The notes under the pieces were generated by a model. The model worked only from the letters and a program-made list of their open reading frames with translations, was not told the origin of the DNA and did no database searches. DNA of 6,920 nucleotides, taken from NCBI GenBank assembly GCA_023392945.1, contig JAEWNB010000042.1, positions 1 through 6,920 of the forward strand. Reading direction: 5' to 3'. The stretch's first letter is position 1. Every line of letters begins with the position of its first letter. Shown here piece by piece: positions 1-6,845 of this stretch. Source of the stretch: Bacteroidota bacterium. Lineage in GTDB: Bacteria > Bacteroidota > Bacteroidia > Bacteroidales > WCHB1-69. The position numbers and the translations under genes are program-made.

Positions 1-62
1 ATTTTATCTATTTCTTCTTGTAACTGTTCTTTTCTACTTTTTCTTTTTGTCTGTTTTTTCAT
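1..62 (-). CDS. Hypothetical protein, N-terminus only (cut by left edge)
   Basis: An ATG on the minus strand at 62-60 opens a frame that stays open to the window edge. It reads MKKQTKRKSRKEQLQEEIDK (20 residues). An in-frame TGA lies two codons upstream (68-66), so this ATG is the first possible start. The visible part is strongly basic (Lys/Arg in the first 12 residues) and then becomes Gln/Glu-rich, which could be the start of a helix or coiled coil. A TAnnTTTG-type -7 motif sits 18 bases upstream. It has the same orientation as the GH92 gene but is separated from it by 190 bases, so co-transcription is uncertain. I do not recognise the family from so little sequence, and a chance ORF cannot be excluded. 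Confidence 0.45.
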   Translation of the reverse strand, partial: MKKQTKRKSRKEQLQEEIDK

Positions 63-80
63 ATGTCAAATTCGTTTTTT

Positions 81-88
81 CAAAATTA
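81..88 (-). promoter_or_regulatory. Candidate -7 box (TAATTTTG) for the left-edge CDS
   Basis: On the minus strand these bases read TAATTTTG, a full match to the Bacteroidota -7 consensus TAnnTTTG, 18 bases before the ATG at 62. I see no good -33 TTTG at the expected spacing. In A/T-rich DNA such matches also arise by chance, so this is a weak call. Confidence 0.3.
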
Positions 89-252
89 GTTAATTTTTCT
101 TTTGACACAGATTTCAGAACAGTCTCGGATAAACAATCTGAATGTTCCGGAGTAAGCTTATTATGCTTTTATTTGAAAAGAAGCAAAGTAAGTTTGAAGA
201 GCAAATTCATAAAAGAGTTTGATATCGGAAATATTTTGCCCAAAGGGAATTC

Positions 253-2598
253 TTACTGCAAAGGGGGCTTTTCGTAAGAAGACATTTTTAGATTGGGCTT
301 GCTGTCCATAAAAAATTCCAAAGTACCTCCCGCCATGATATCCTGATGGGTAATATAGTTTTTCTTATACGGTTTCCCGTTAAGTACTATTTTTTTAATG
401 TAAATATTTGATTTATTGGAAGAAATGCTGATTTCATCACCTACAATTGTTATTTTATTATTGTCCGATTTTCCCTGATGGGTGATGATTTGGAACGTTT
501 TCCCATCCGGCAAATATAGCGTTACCTTTTCCAATTGGGGAGAACCAAAGCAGTAAATGCCATTTGCGGGGTTGAGCGGGTAAAAGCCCATGGAACTGAA
601 AAGATACCAGGCTGACATTTGTCCGCAATCTTCATTACCTGAATATCCGGAAGAGAGGTCGTTGTATTGTTCGTTCATGATTTGTGCGCTGTAATACTGT
701 GCTTTCCATGGTTCATCGGTATAATCGTAAAGATAGACTACGTGATGACTTGGTTCGTTCCCGTGGGCATACTGACCGATAAAGCCGGAAGCATTGCCAT
801 TGACATCTTCCGGTCGGGCATTCAAAGTAAAAAAGGTGTCCAGTTTTTGAATGAATTTATCATTTCCTCCCAACAAATCAACAAAATTGTAAACATCGTG
901 GGGAACATACCAGAGATATTGCCAACCATTGCCCTCCGTAAAAGGATATCCTCCGTTACCTCCGTAGGTCAGGGGGTTAAACGGAGCAATCCATGTGCCG
1001 GTGCTATCTTTGGCTCTGAAAAAACCGATATTTTTGTCAAACAGATTTTTATAAGAGCAGCAGCGATTCATAAAGTACTTATAATCCTCTTCGTAGCCGA
1101 GCTTTTTTGCCAATTGCGCAGTACACCAATCGTTGTAGGCAATTTCAAGGGTAATAGAAACGGACTGCGACTGTAAATCTTCGGGAAAGTAGCCATATTT
1201 ATCCAAAAGGTTGAAAGGGGCATTCCGATGAGGAACCAAAGAAGAGGCTTTTACTGCTTCGTAGGCAAGCTTATAATCAAAACCCTTGATTCCTTTCAGC
1301 ACTGCATCCACAATTACCGGAATGGCATGGTTGCCGATCATGGTATAGGTTTCAGAACCCCAAAGTTGCCAGATTGGGAGATAGCCATAAGTGTCATACT
1401 GCCTGAGCATAGAATTGATGAATCCGGCAACATGTTCCTGCTTGATAAGGGTATAAAATGGGTGGGCGGCGCGATAAGTATCCCACAAAGAAAAAGTGCT
1501 GTAGTGCTTCTTGTCGGGGGCTGTTTTTATGCTGTAGTCGGTAGTCGGATATTCTCCCGAAACATCAGCTATATTATTCGGCTGGATGAAAAGATGATAT
1601 AGCCCCGTATAGAATATGGTCATCTGTTGTTTGCTTCCGGTCACATCAATACAAGACAACTCCCTGTTCCACGCTTGCTTGGCTGAATTCACCACCTTGT
1701 CAAAGTCAAAATCTTTAATTTCGGCGTTGAGGTTAGCCTTGGCTCCTTCTGCAGAAACGGCTGAGAGGCCCACTTTGACAATAAGGGGCGAACTATGATC
1801 CTTAAAATTGACGATCATCTTCAGATTCTGATGATTGCCGACGGGTGCATTTTCAAATTCATATTTGCCCTCCCGGATAAGCCAGGAGTCAAACGGTCTT
1901 GAGAATTCGGCTCTGAAATAGACTTTTCTAAGTTTTGCCCAACCGGAAATAATCCTGTAACCTTCTATAGTCTTGTTGTCTATAACCTTAACCTGAGCAG
2001 CAAGAATTTTACAGTATCTGTAAGGACTGGTTCTCACTAAAGAGTGATCAAGGTCAATCATCAGGCGGGCAAGGTCATTTCCGGAGAAAGTGTAGCGGTG
2101 CATCCCGCAATGTTCGGTAGCGGTCAGTTCTGCTTTAATATTATACTTGTCGAGAATAACGGAATAGTACCCCGGCGAAGCTTTCTCGTTCAGGTGGCGA
2201 TAAGGGGATCTGAAACCTTGAGTTTTTCCGTCATCGCCGCCGGCATTCCATTGCACATTACCGCTGAAAGGCATAAAGAGAAAGTCATATAGGTCGGGGC
2301 AGCCCGTACCGCTAAGGTGAGTATGGCTGAATCCGAGGATAGTACCGTCATTGTAATCGTAGCCGCTACAAGGATCGTCGGGATATTCGCGGGTATCGGG
2401 ACTCAGTTGCACCAATCCGAAAGGAAAACATGCTCCGGGAAAATTGCTGCCTGACAAGCTCAAGCTGTCAAGAGCACCGGTGCCGATAAAAGGATTGACA
2501 TATTGGGTGAAATCTTTACCGGATGGATTTTGTTGGGCAAACAATCCTATTTGGGCAAGAAATAAGAAACCAAAAAAAGCATACTTTCTTTTTTTCAT
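253..2598 (-). CDS. Secreted GH92 family alpha-mannosidase
   Basis: A glycoside hydrolase family 92 exo-alpha-mannosidase, a Ca2+-dependent inverting enzyme that removes mannose from N-glycans or mannans. The 781-residue length is normal for the family. Residues 1-21 form a signal peptide (MKKRK, a hydrophobic core, then LFA before QQN). No lipobox Cys follows, so a periplasmic or secreted location is likelier than a lipoprotein. The N-terminal beta-sandwich carries the signatures VNPFIGTG (34-41), NFPGACFPFG (52-61), QLSPDT (64-69) and GFSHTHLSGTGCPDL (89-103). The C-terminal (alpha/alpha)6 part carries LWDTYR (371-376), TEGNGWQYLW (554-563) with Glu555 as the predicted general acid, HGNEPSHH (612-619) and GNEDCGQMSAWY (654-665) with the predicted base region. 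The start is the first ATG before the signal peptide. No susC/susD, regulator or other glycosidase is visible beside it. Family assignment is firm; linkage specificity (alpha-1,2, -1,3 or other) is not settled by sequence. Confidence 0.95.
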   Translation of the reverse strand: MKKRKYAFFGFLFLAQIGLFAQQNPSGKDFTQYVNPFIGTGALDSLSLSGSNFPGACFPFGLVQLSPDTREYPDDPCSGYDYNDGTILGFSHTHLSGTGCPDLYDFLFMPFSGNVQWNAGGDDGKTQGFRSPYRHLNEKASPGYYSVILDKYNIKAELTATEHCGMHRYTFSGNDLARLMIDLDHSLVRTSPYRYCKILAAQVKVIDNKTIEGYRIISGWAKLRKVYFRAEFSRPFDSWLIREGKYEFENAPVGNHQNLKMIVNFKDHSSPLIVKVGLSAVSAEGAKANLNAEIKDFDFDKVVNSAKQAWNRELSCIDVTGSKQQMTIFYTGLYHLFIQPNNIADVSGEYPTTDYSIKTAPDKKHYSTFSLWDTYRAAHPFYTLIKQEHVAGFINSMLRQYDTYGYLPIWQLWGSETYTMIGNHAIPVIVDAVLKGIKGFDYKLAYEAVKASSLVPHRNAPFNLLDKYGYFPEDLQSQSVSITLEIAYNDWCTAQLAKKLGYEEDYKYFMNRCCSYKNLFDKNIGFFRAKDSTGTWIAPFNPLTYGGNGGYPFTEGNGWQYLWYVPHDVYNFVDLLGGNDKFIQKLDTFFTLNARPEDVNGNASGFIGQYAHGNEPSHHVVYLYDYTDEPWKAQYYSAQIMNEQYNDLSSGYSGNEDCGQMSAWYLFSSMGFYPLNPANGIYCFGSPQLEKVTLYLPDGKTFQIITHQGKSDNNKITIVGDEISISSNKSNIYIKKIVLNGKPYKKNYITHQDIMAGGTLEFFMDSKPNLKMSSYEKPPLQ

Positions 2599-2640
2599 AA
2601 AAAATATTATTAAAAAAATACCTTTTCAAGAAAGAACACC

Positions 2641-2672
2641 AACAGTCGGAGAGAGTCGTGAGAAAGACTGTT
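2641..2672 (-). terminator. Inverted repeat between mutase and GH92 genes, possible terminator or attenuator
   Basis: AACAGTC (2641-2647) and GACTGTT (2666-2672) form a perfect 7-bp inverted repeat around an 18-base loop. The loop holds an alternative 4-bp pairing (AGTC at 2654 with GACT at 2666) and an imperfect 10-base tandem repeat (AGTCGGAGAG, AGTCGTGAGA). It lies 35 bases past the mutase stop and 43 bases before the GH92 start. On the minus strand the stem is followed by GGTGTTCTTTCTTG, which is not a good U-tract; on the plus strand it is followed by TTTTCTTTGGTTTT, which is a better one. It may terminate mutase transcription, or act as a processing or regulatory stem. The large loop makes an intrinsic terminator doubtful. 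Confidence 0.3.
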
Positions 2673-2706
2673 TTCTTTGGTTTTACAACAGCAGAAAAAG
2701 GAGCAA

Positions 2707-4854
2707 TTATTCTCCGAGCATCAGTTCGAGCATTTTGATAGCGCTATCGCTAATCACCGTTCCGGGGCCAAAGATAGCTGCAGCACCTGCCTTGTAAAGA
2801 TAATCATAATCCTGAGCAGGGATAACGCCCCCCACCATAACCAGAATATCGTCTCTTCCAAGTTTTTTGAGTTCCTCAATCACTTGTGGCACCAAAGTCT
2901 TATGACCGGCAGCAAGCGAAGATACTCCTAAAATATGGACATCATTTTCGACTGCCTGTTTGGCAGCTTCTGCCGGAGTTTGAAAAAGCGGACCCATATC
3001 CACATCGAAGCCGATATCGGCAAAACCGGTAGCAACCACTTTCGCTCCGCGGTCGTGGCCGTCCTGTCCCATTTTGGCAATCATTATACGGGGTCTTCTT
3101 CCCTCTTTTTCGGCAAATTTGTCAGCCAATGCAGCTGCTTTCTTAAAGGTTGCATTGTTGTTTTGTTCTGAACTGTACACGCCTGTAATTAAATTAATTT
3201 TTGCTTTATAACGACCAAATACTTTTTCCATTGCAGTAGATATTTCACCCAAAGAGGCACGTTTTCTGGCGGCATCCAGTGATAATTCCAGCAGATTCCC
3301 GTCTCCGGTTCGGGCGCATTCGGTAATAGCGTCAAGTGCAAGCTGCACCTCGGCGTTGTTACGTTCGGCTTTCAATTTTGCAAGACGACAAAGTTGCGCT
3401 TCACGAACTGCCGAATTATCAACTTCAAGAGTATCAATAGGAGCTTCCTTATCTAATTTATATTTATTAATACCTACTATAGACTCAATACCGGAGTCAA
3501 TTCTGGCCTGTTTTCTAGCCGAAGCTTCTTCAATTCTCATTTTCGGAATTCCTGTTTCAATAGCTTTAGCCATTCCACCCAGGGATTCAATTTCCTGAAT
3601 GTGTTGCCATGCACGATGCGCAATCTGGTGAGTGAGGTTTTCAAGATAATAAGAACCTGCCCAAGGATCTACCGAGCGGCAAACATTAGTTTCTTCCTGA
3701 ATATAGATTTGGGTATTTCTGGCAATTCTTGCAGAGAAATCGGTTGGCAGAGCAATTGCTTCATCAAGCGCATTGGTATGCAAAGACTGGGTATGTCCCA
3801 ATGCAGCACCCATTGCTTCGATGCAGGTACGGGCAACATTGTTAAATGGATCCTGTTCCGTAAGCGACCATCCGGAAGTCTGACAATGTGTACGCAAAGC
3901 CATTGACTTAGGATTTTTGGGATTAAACTGCTTTACAATTTTAGCCCAAAGCATACGGGCAGCTCTCATCTTTGCAATTTCCATAAAATGATTCATTCCG
4001 ATAGCCCAAAAGAAAGAGAGTCTCGGGGCAAAATCATCAATACTCAATCCGGCATTAACCCCGGTACGAAGATATTCTAACCCGTCAGCAAGGGTATAGG
4101 CCAACTCAATATCACAAGTAGCTCCGGCCTCTTGCATGTGGTACCCGGAAATGGAAATTGAGTTGAATTTAGGCATGTTTCGGGCAGTGAAGTTAAAAAT
4201 ATCGGCAATAATTCTCATGGAAGGAGCCGGTGGATAAATATAGGTATTACGCACCATGAACTCTTTAAGAATATCGTTTTGGATAGTTCCTATCAGCTTT
4301 TCCATAGGAACTCCTTGTTCTTCTGCAGCCAAAATGTAAAATGCCAGGATTGGCAATACTGCCCCGTTCATAGTCATGGAAACCGACATCTTATCCAAAG
4401 GAATCTGGTCAAAAAGAATATTCATATCCAGAATAGAATCGACAGCCACACCTGCTTTACCAACATCTCCAACAACTCTTTCATGATCCGAGTCGTAGCC
4501 TCTGTGCGTTGCCAAGTCAAAAGCAATAGACAGTCCTTTTTGTCCGGCAGCCAGGTTTCGGCGATAGAAAGCATTAGACTCTTCGGCTGTGGAGAATCCG
4601 GCATATTGACGAATGGTCCAGGGCTTATTCACATACATGGTAGAATAAGGTCCACGAAGATAGGGAGGAAGACCTGCTGCATAATTCAGATGTTCCATTC
4701 CGGCAAGGTCATCTTTCCCGTAAACCGGTTTTACAGCTATCTGTTCTGCAGTAAGCCATTGGCTATCAATTCCATGTTCTTTTGCCCAAGCATTATAACT
4801 TTGTCGGTTTTTAGAAGCAGTTTTGTGATTTACATTGCTAAAATCAGGACGCAT
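2707..4854 (-). CDS. mutB: Methylmalonyl-CoA mutase, large (catalytic) subunit
   Basis: An adenosylcobalamin-dependent cytoplasmic enzyme interconverting succinyl-CoA and (R)-methylmalonyl-CoA, a step in succinate-to-propionate fermentation. Its 715 residues form a complete chain: a substrate-binding TIM barrel (about 1-560) and a C-terminal B12 domain (about 586-715). The cobalamin signature is intact: DGHDRG (598-603) with His600 as the lower cobalt ligand, SSL (645-647) and GGVIP (675-679). Tyr84 (TIRQYAGFS) and Arg202 (VRNTYIYPP) correspond to the Tyr and Arg that mark methylmalonyl-CoA mutase; the isobutyryl-CoA mutase paralogue has Phe and Gln there. Tyr238-His239 (GYHMQEAGA) match the radical-handling pair. 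The start is fixed by an in-frame TAA two codons upstream (4860-4858). Length is near that of homodimeric E. coli ScpA (714 residues). No small subunit (mutA) lies next to it: upstream is a divergent intergenic region, downstream is the GH92 gene. A mutA elsewhere in the genome is possible. Confidence 0.96.
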   Translation of the reverse strand: MRPDFSNVNHKTASKNRQSYNAWAKEHGIDSQWLTAEQIAVKPVYGKDDLAGMEHLNYAAGLPPYLRGPYSTMYVNKPWTIRQYAGFSTAEESNAFYRRNLAAGQKGLSIAFDLATHRGYDSDHERVVGDVGKAGVAVDSILDMNILFDQIPLDKMSVSMTMNGAVLPILAFYILAAEEQGVPMEKLIGTIQNDILKEFMVRNTYIYPPAPSMRIIADIFNFTARNMPKFNSISISGYHMQEAGATCDIELAYTLADGLEYLRTGVNAGLSIDDFAPRLSFFWAIGMNHFMEIAKMRAARMLWAKIVKQFNPKNPKSMALRTHCQTSGWSLTEQDPFNNVARTCIEAMGAALGHTQSLHTNALDEAIALPTDFSARIARNTQIYIQEETNVCRSVDPWAGSYYLENLTHQIAHRAWQHIQEIESLGGMAKAIETGIPKMRIEEASARKQARIDSGIESIVGINKYKLDKEAPIDTLEVDNSAVREAQLCRLAKLKAERNNAEVQLALDAITECARTGDGNLLELSLDAARKRASLGEISTAMEKVFGRYKAKINLITGVYSSEQNNNATFKKAAALADKFAEKEGRRPRIMIAKMGQDGHDRGAKVVATGFADIGFDVDMGPLFQTPAEAAKQAVENDVHILGVSSLAAGHKTLVPQVIEELKKLGRDDILVMVGGVIPAQDYDYLYKAGAAAIFGPGTVISDSAIKMLELMLGE

Positions 4855-4888
4855 ATCTTACTTATTTTGTTACTACTTAATAATTGCG

Positions 4889-4896
4889 CAAAAATA
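4889..4896 (-). promoter_or_regulatory. Candidate -7 box (TATTTTTG) of the mutase promoter
   Basis: The minus strand reads TATTTTTG, matching the Bacteroidota -7 consensus TAnnTTTG, 34 bases before the mutase ATG. This predicts a leader of roughly 25-30 bases, which is usual. I see no clear -33 TTTG about 19 bases further upstream, so the call rests on the -7 element and its position. Confidence 0.4.
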
Positions 4897-5003
4897 CATA
4901 TTTTTTGTTGAATGGAGGGAAAAAATTATTTCTCTCTATAATGTAATAAAGTTACTTTTTTAACATTGAATCACCGTTTTGATAGTATCCATTTTTTACA
5001 TTA

Positions 5004-5037
5004 TACTATTCTTATTATGAGTAAAATGAGAATAATA
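5004..5037. repeat. A/T-rich dyad symmetry, possible operator or hairpin
   Basis: TATTCTTATT (5007-5016) pairs with AATGAGAATA (5025-5034) over 10 positions, one of them a G-T wobble, around the 8-base loop ATGAGTAA. After one mismatch the symmetry continues for two more pairs (5004-5005 with 5036-5037). It lies upstream of both candidate promoters, about 80 bases before the plus-strand -7 box and about 110 bases before the minus-strand one. That position would suit a regulator site; the low G+C content makes it a weak RNA hairpin. Chance symmetry in A/T-rich DNA is the main alternative. Confidence 0.3.
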
Positions 5038-5117
5038 CTAACCATGAGAGTAAATTATTTTTATATAAAAAGCGAGAGAAATCAGGGAACATATTTTTAT
5101 TTTTGTGAAATAAAACG

Positions 5118-5125
5118 TAACTTTG
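5118..5125 (+). promoter_or_regulatory. Candidate -7 box (TAACTTTG) of the antiporter promoter
   Basis: TAACTTTG, followed by CACTC, matches the Bacteroidota TAnnTTTG -7 consensus. A TTTG occurs upstream (5102-5105), but only 12 bases away, shorter than the expected spacing of about 19. Transcription from here would start near 5131 and give the antiporter mRNA a leader of about 125 bases, long enough to hold a short upstream ORF. Confidence 0.4.
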
Positions 5126-5255
5126 CACTCGATAGCCTTAGACTACTAAAAGTTATCATAAATAGAGCATGAAATAAAGTTAAATAAACCTCAACATTTC
5201 AATTATTATGAGAATCATTTATACTGCAATCTAAAGCAAAAAAAGAATTAAAATT

Positions 5256-6746
5256 ATGAATATTCCCATTGAGATTGTTTTACTAATATTATCAGTTCTT
5301 TTTTTTCTAAGTATTATTGCCGGCAAGGCAAGTTCAAAATTTGGAGTTCCTGCATTATTACTATTTTTAGCGGTTGGGATGATAAGTGGAAGTGATGGAT
5401 TGGGAATTCAATTTGAAAATATTGACATTGCTCAAAAAATTGGAACTCTTGCCTTATGTATCATACTTTTCTCCGGAGGATTAGATACTAAAATCTCAGA
5501 AATTCGTCCCATAATAGCACAAGGAGTAATTCTATCCACCATTGGGGTTTTTTTAACTGCAATAATTACCGGAGTAATTATTTGGATGGTATTTGGAATG
5601 ACTTCCGAATCGGCAGGCATGGGTCTTTTAACCTCTCTATTGCTGGCATCAACAATGGCTTCCACAGATTCCGCTTCTGTTTTTTCCATTCTTCGTTCAA
5701 AAGGATTGCACCTTAAAAACAACCTTCGTCCCTTGTTGGAGCTTGAAAGTGGAAGTAATGACCCGATGGCATTTGTTTTGGTTATCACATTGATAGAAAT
5801 TATTAAACTCAACAATGTTCCAAACTATTGGATTGTGGGATTAACCTTGGTTTTGCAGCTCTTTATAGGAGCCGTTTTGGGTGTTTTAATAGGCAAACTT
5901 GCAGTTATTATAATCAATCGTATTAAAATCGGAAACGACTCATTATATCCAATATTAGTATTCACGTTCTGTATTTTTATTTTTTCTGTAACTTATTATT
6001 TAAAGGGGAATGGCTTTCTTGCGGTTTATATCGGTGGGTTGGTTCTTGGAAATTCAAAATTCGTACATAAACGTTCCTCTCTCAATTTTTTTGATGGTTT
6101 AGCCTGGATGTTTCAGTTGATTATGTTTTTAATGTTAGGATTATTAGTAAATCCACACGAATTAGTACCCATAATCTTGCCCGGGCTCTTTATCAGTTTT
6201 TTGATGATTTTCATTTCAAGACCTCTCACAGTATTTTTATGTTTACTTCCTTTCCGCAAAATGCCATTAAAAGATAAAACCTACGTCTCATGGGTTGGAT
6301 TAAGGGGGGCGGTTCCCATCATATTTGCCATTTTTCCGCTTGTTGAGAATGTTCCTCATGCGAGACTCATTTTTAATATTGTTTTTTTCTGTACTTTAGT
6401 TTCTTTAGTTGTACAAGGTACCTCAATTCCTTTAGTTGCAAAATGGTTAAAGCTTGCAGATAAACCTAAACAAATAAATAAATTAAGTGCTTTTGATATA
6501 GATTTTTCCAATGATATTAAATCAGTTACTACAGAAATCGAAGTAACCCCGGGAATGCTTCTGAATGGGAATCAACTTATGAATCTTTCTTTTCCTGATA
6601 AAACTCTTGCCGTATTGATAAAGCGTGACGATTTATACTTTGTTCCGACCGGTAAAACAATTTTAAAAGAAAAGGATAAAATATTAATTATTACAGACGA
6701 CCATGAAGCTTTACTTGATACCTACAAAAATCTAGGTATCGAATAG
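5256..6746 (+). CDS. CPA1-type K+(Na+)/H+ antiporter with C-terminal RCK_C domain
   Basis: An inner-membrane cation/proton antiporter of the CvrA/NhaP2 type, exchanging K+ and/or Na+ for protons in ion, pH and osmotic balance. Residues 1 to about 400 form the Na_H_Exchanger membrane domain, with about 12-13 hydrophobic segments starting at residue 5. Core motifs are visible: ASTDSASVFSILR (135-147), LESGSNDPMAF (163-173) with the ion-binding Asn168-Asp169 pair, and SWVGLRGAVPI (345-355) with the conserved Arg350. Residues about 423-496 form a cytoplasmic RCK_C (TrkA_C) module (EIEVTPGMLLNG, then VPTGKTILKEKDKILII), a likely ligand-sensing gate. The chain stops there. E. coli CvrA is longer (578 residues) and adds a CorC/HlyC-type domain that is absent here. 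An in-frame TAA (5232-5234) lies 21 bases before the ATG, fixing the start; the leader is A-rich. By eye the gene is more A/T-rich than the mutase and GH92 genes. The ion preference cannot be told from sequence. Confidence 0.92.
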   Translation: MNIPIEIVLLILSVLFFLSIIAGKASSKFGVPALLLFLAVGMISGSDGLGIQFENIDIAQKIGTLALCIILFSGGLDTKISEIRPIIAQGVILSTIGVFLTAIITGVIIWMVFGMTSESAGMGLLTSLLLASTMASTDSASVFSILRSKGLHLKNNLRPLLELESGSNDPMAFVLVITLIEIIKLNNVPNYWIVGLTLVLQLFIGAVLGVLIGKLAVIIINRIKIGNDSLYPILVFTFCIFIFSVTYYLKGNGFLAVYIGGLVLGNSKFVHKRSSLNFFDGLAWMFQLIMFLMLGLLVNPHELVPIILPGLFISFLMIFISRPLTVFLCLLPFRKMPLKDKTYVSWVGLRGAVPIIFAIFPLVENVPHARLIFNIVFFCTLVSLVVQGTSIPLVAKWLKLADKPKQINKLSAFDIDFSNDIKSVTTEIEVTPGMLLNGNQLMNLSFPDKTLAVLIKRDDLYFVPTGKTILKEKDKILIITDDHEALLDTYKNLGIE

Positions 6747-6831
6747 AAATTATTCTTACTCCATAATCAGTTTAATAAAAAATATTATTTGTAACTATAG
6801 CGACCCGAAAAAATTGCGAGTAAAAGAATCG

Positions 6832-6839
6832 TAATTTTG
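6832..6839 (+). promoter_or_regulatory. Candidate -7 box (TAATTTTG) before the transposase ORF
   Basis: TAATTTTG matches the Bacteroidota -7 consensus TAnnTTTG and ends only 6 bases before the ATG at 6846. A start of transcription about 6 bases downstream would give an almost leaderless mRNA. This is either a very weakly translated transposase message, common for insertion sequences, or a chance match. Confidence 0.3.
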
Positions 6840-6845
6840 CAGCGT

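Larger units (their letters stand above)
4855..5255. other. Divergent 401-base intergenic region
   Basis: This A/T-rich stretch separates the leftward mutase gene from the rightward antiporter gene and must carry both promoters. Candidate -7 boxes lie at 4889-4896 (minus) and 5118-5125 (plus). A dyad symmetry lies near the middle (5004-5037), and an 8-codon ORF lies just before the antiporter. The only longer frame here opens with TTG at 4966 and encodes an unrecognised 68-residue sequence with no protein-like motif; I do not count it as a gene. I see no tRNA and no cobalamin riboswitch features. Confidence 0.6.

Noticed and set aside
47..277. Plus-strand 76-codon open frame near the left edge
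   Set aside because: It starts with TTG inside the opposite-strand start of the left-edge CDS, ends inside the GH92 3' end, and shows no recognisable domain or promoter.
4279..4911. Plus-strand 210-codon open frame opposite the mutase 5' end
   Set aside because: It lies antisense to a firmly identified gene. Its Ser/His/Ile/Cys-rich composition is typical of a shadow frame and it has no family motif. The other antisense frames over the GH92, mutase and antiporter genes were rejected for the same reason.
4855..4960. Possible cobalamin riboswitch upstream of the B12-dependent mutase
   Set aside because: The predicted leader is only about 30 bases and no B12-box-like conserved core is visible. 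These riboswitches usually control B12 synthesis or uptake genes rather than this enzyme.
4966..5172. Possible 68-residue protein in the divergent intergenic region
   Set aside because: It has a TTG start, A/T-driven composition and no motif, and it overlaps the candidate antiporter promoter. It is more likely non-coding.
6775..6789. 15-base string ATAAAAAATATTATT shared with 2597-2611
   Set aside because: Exact, but low-complexity A/T sequence in two intergenic stretches. Chance is a sufficient explanation and the flanks do not match.
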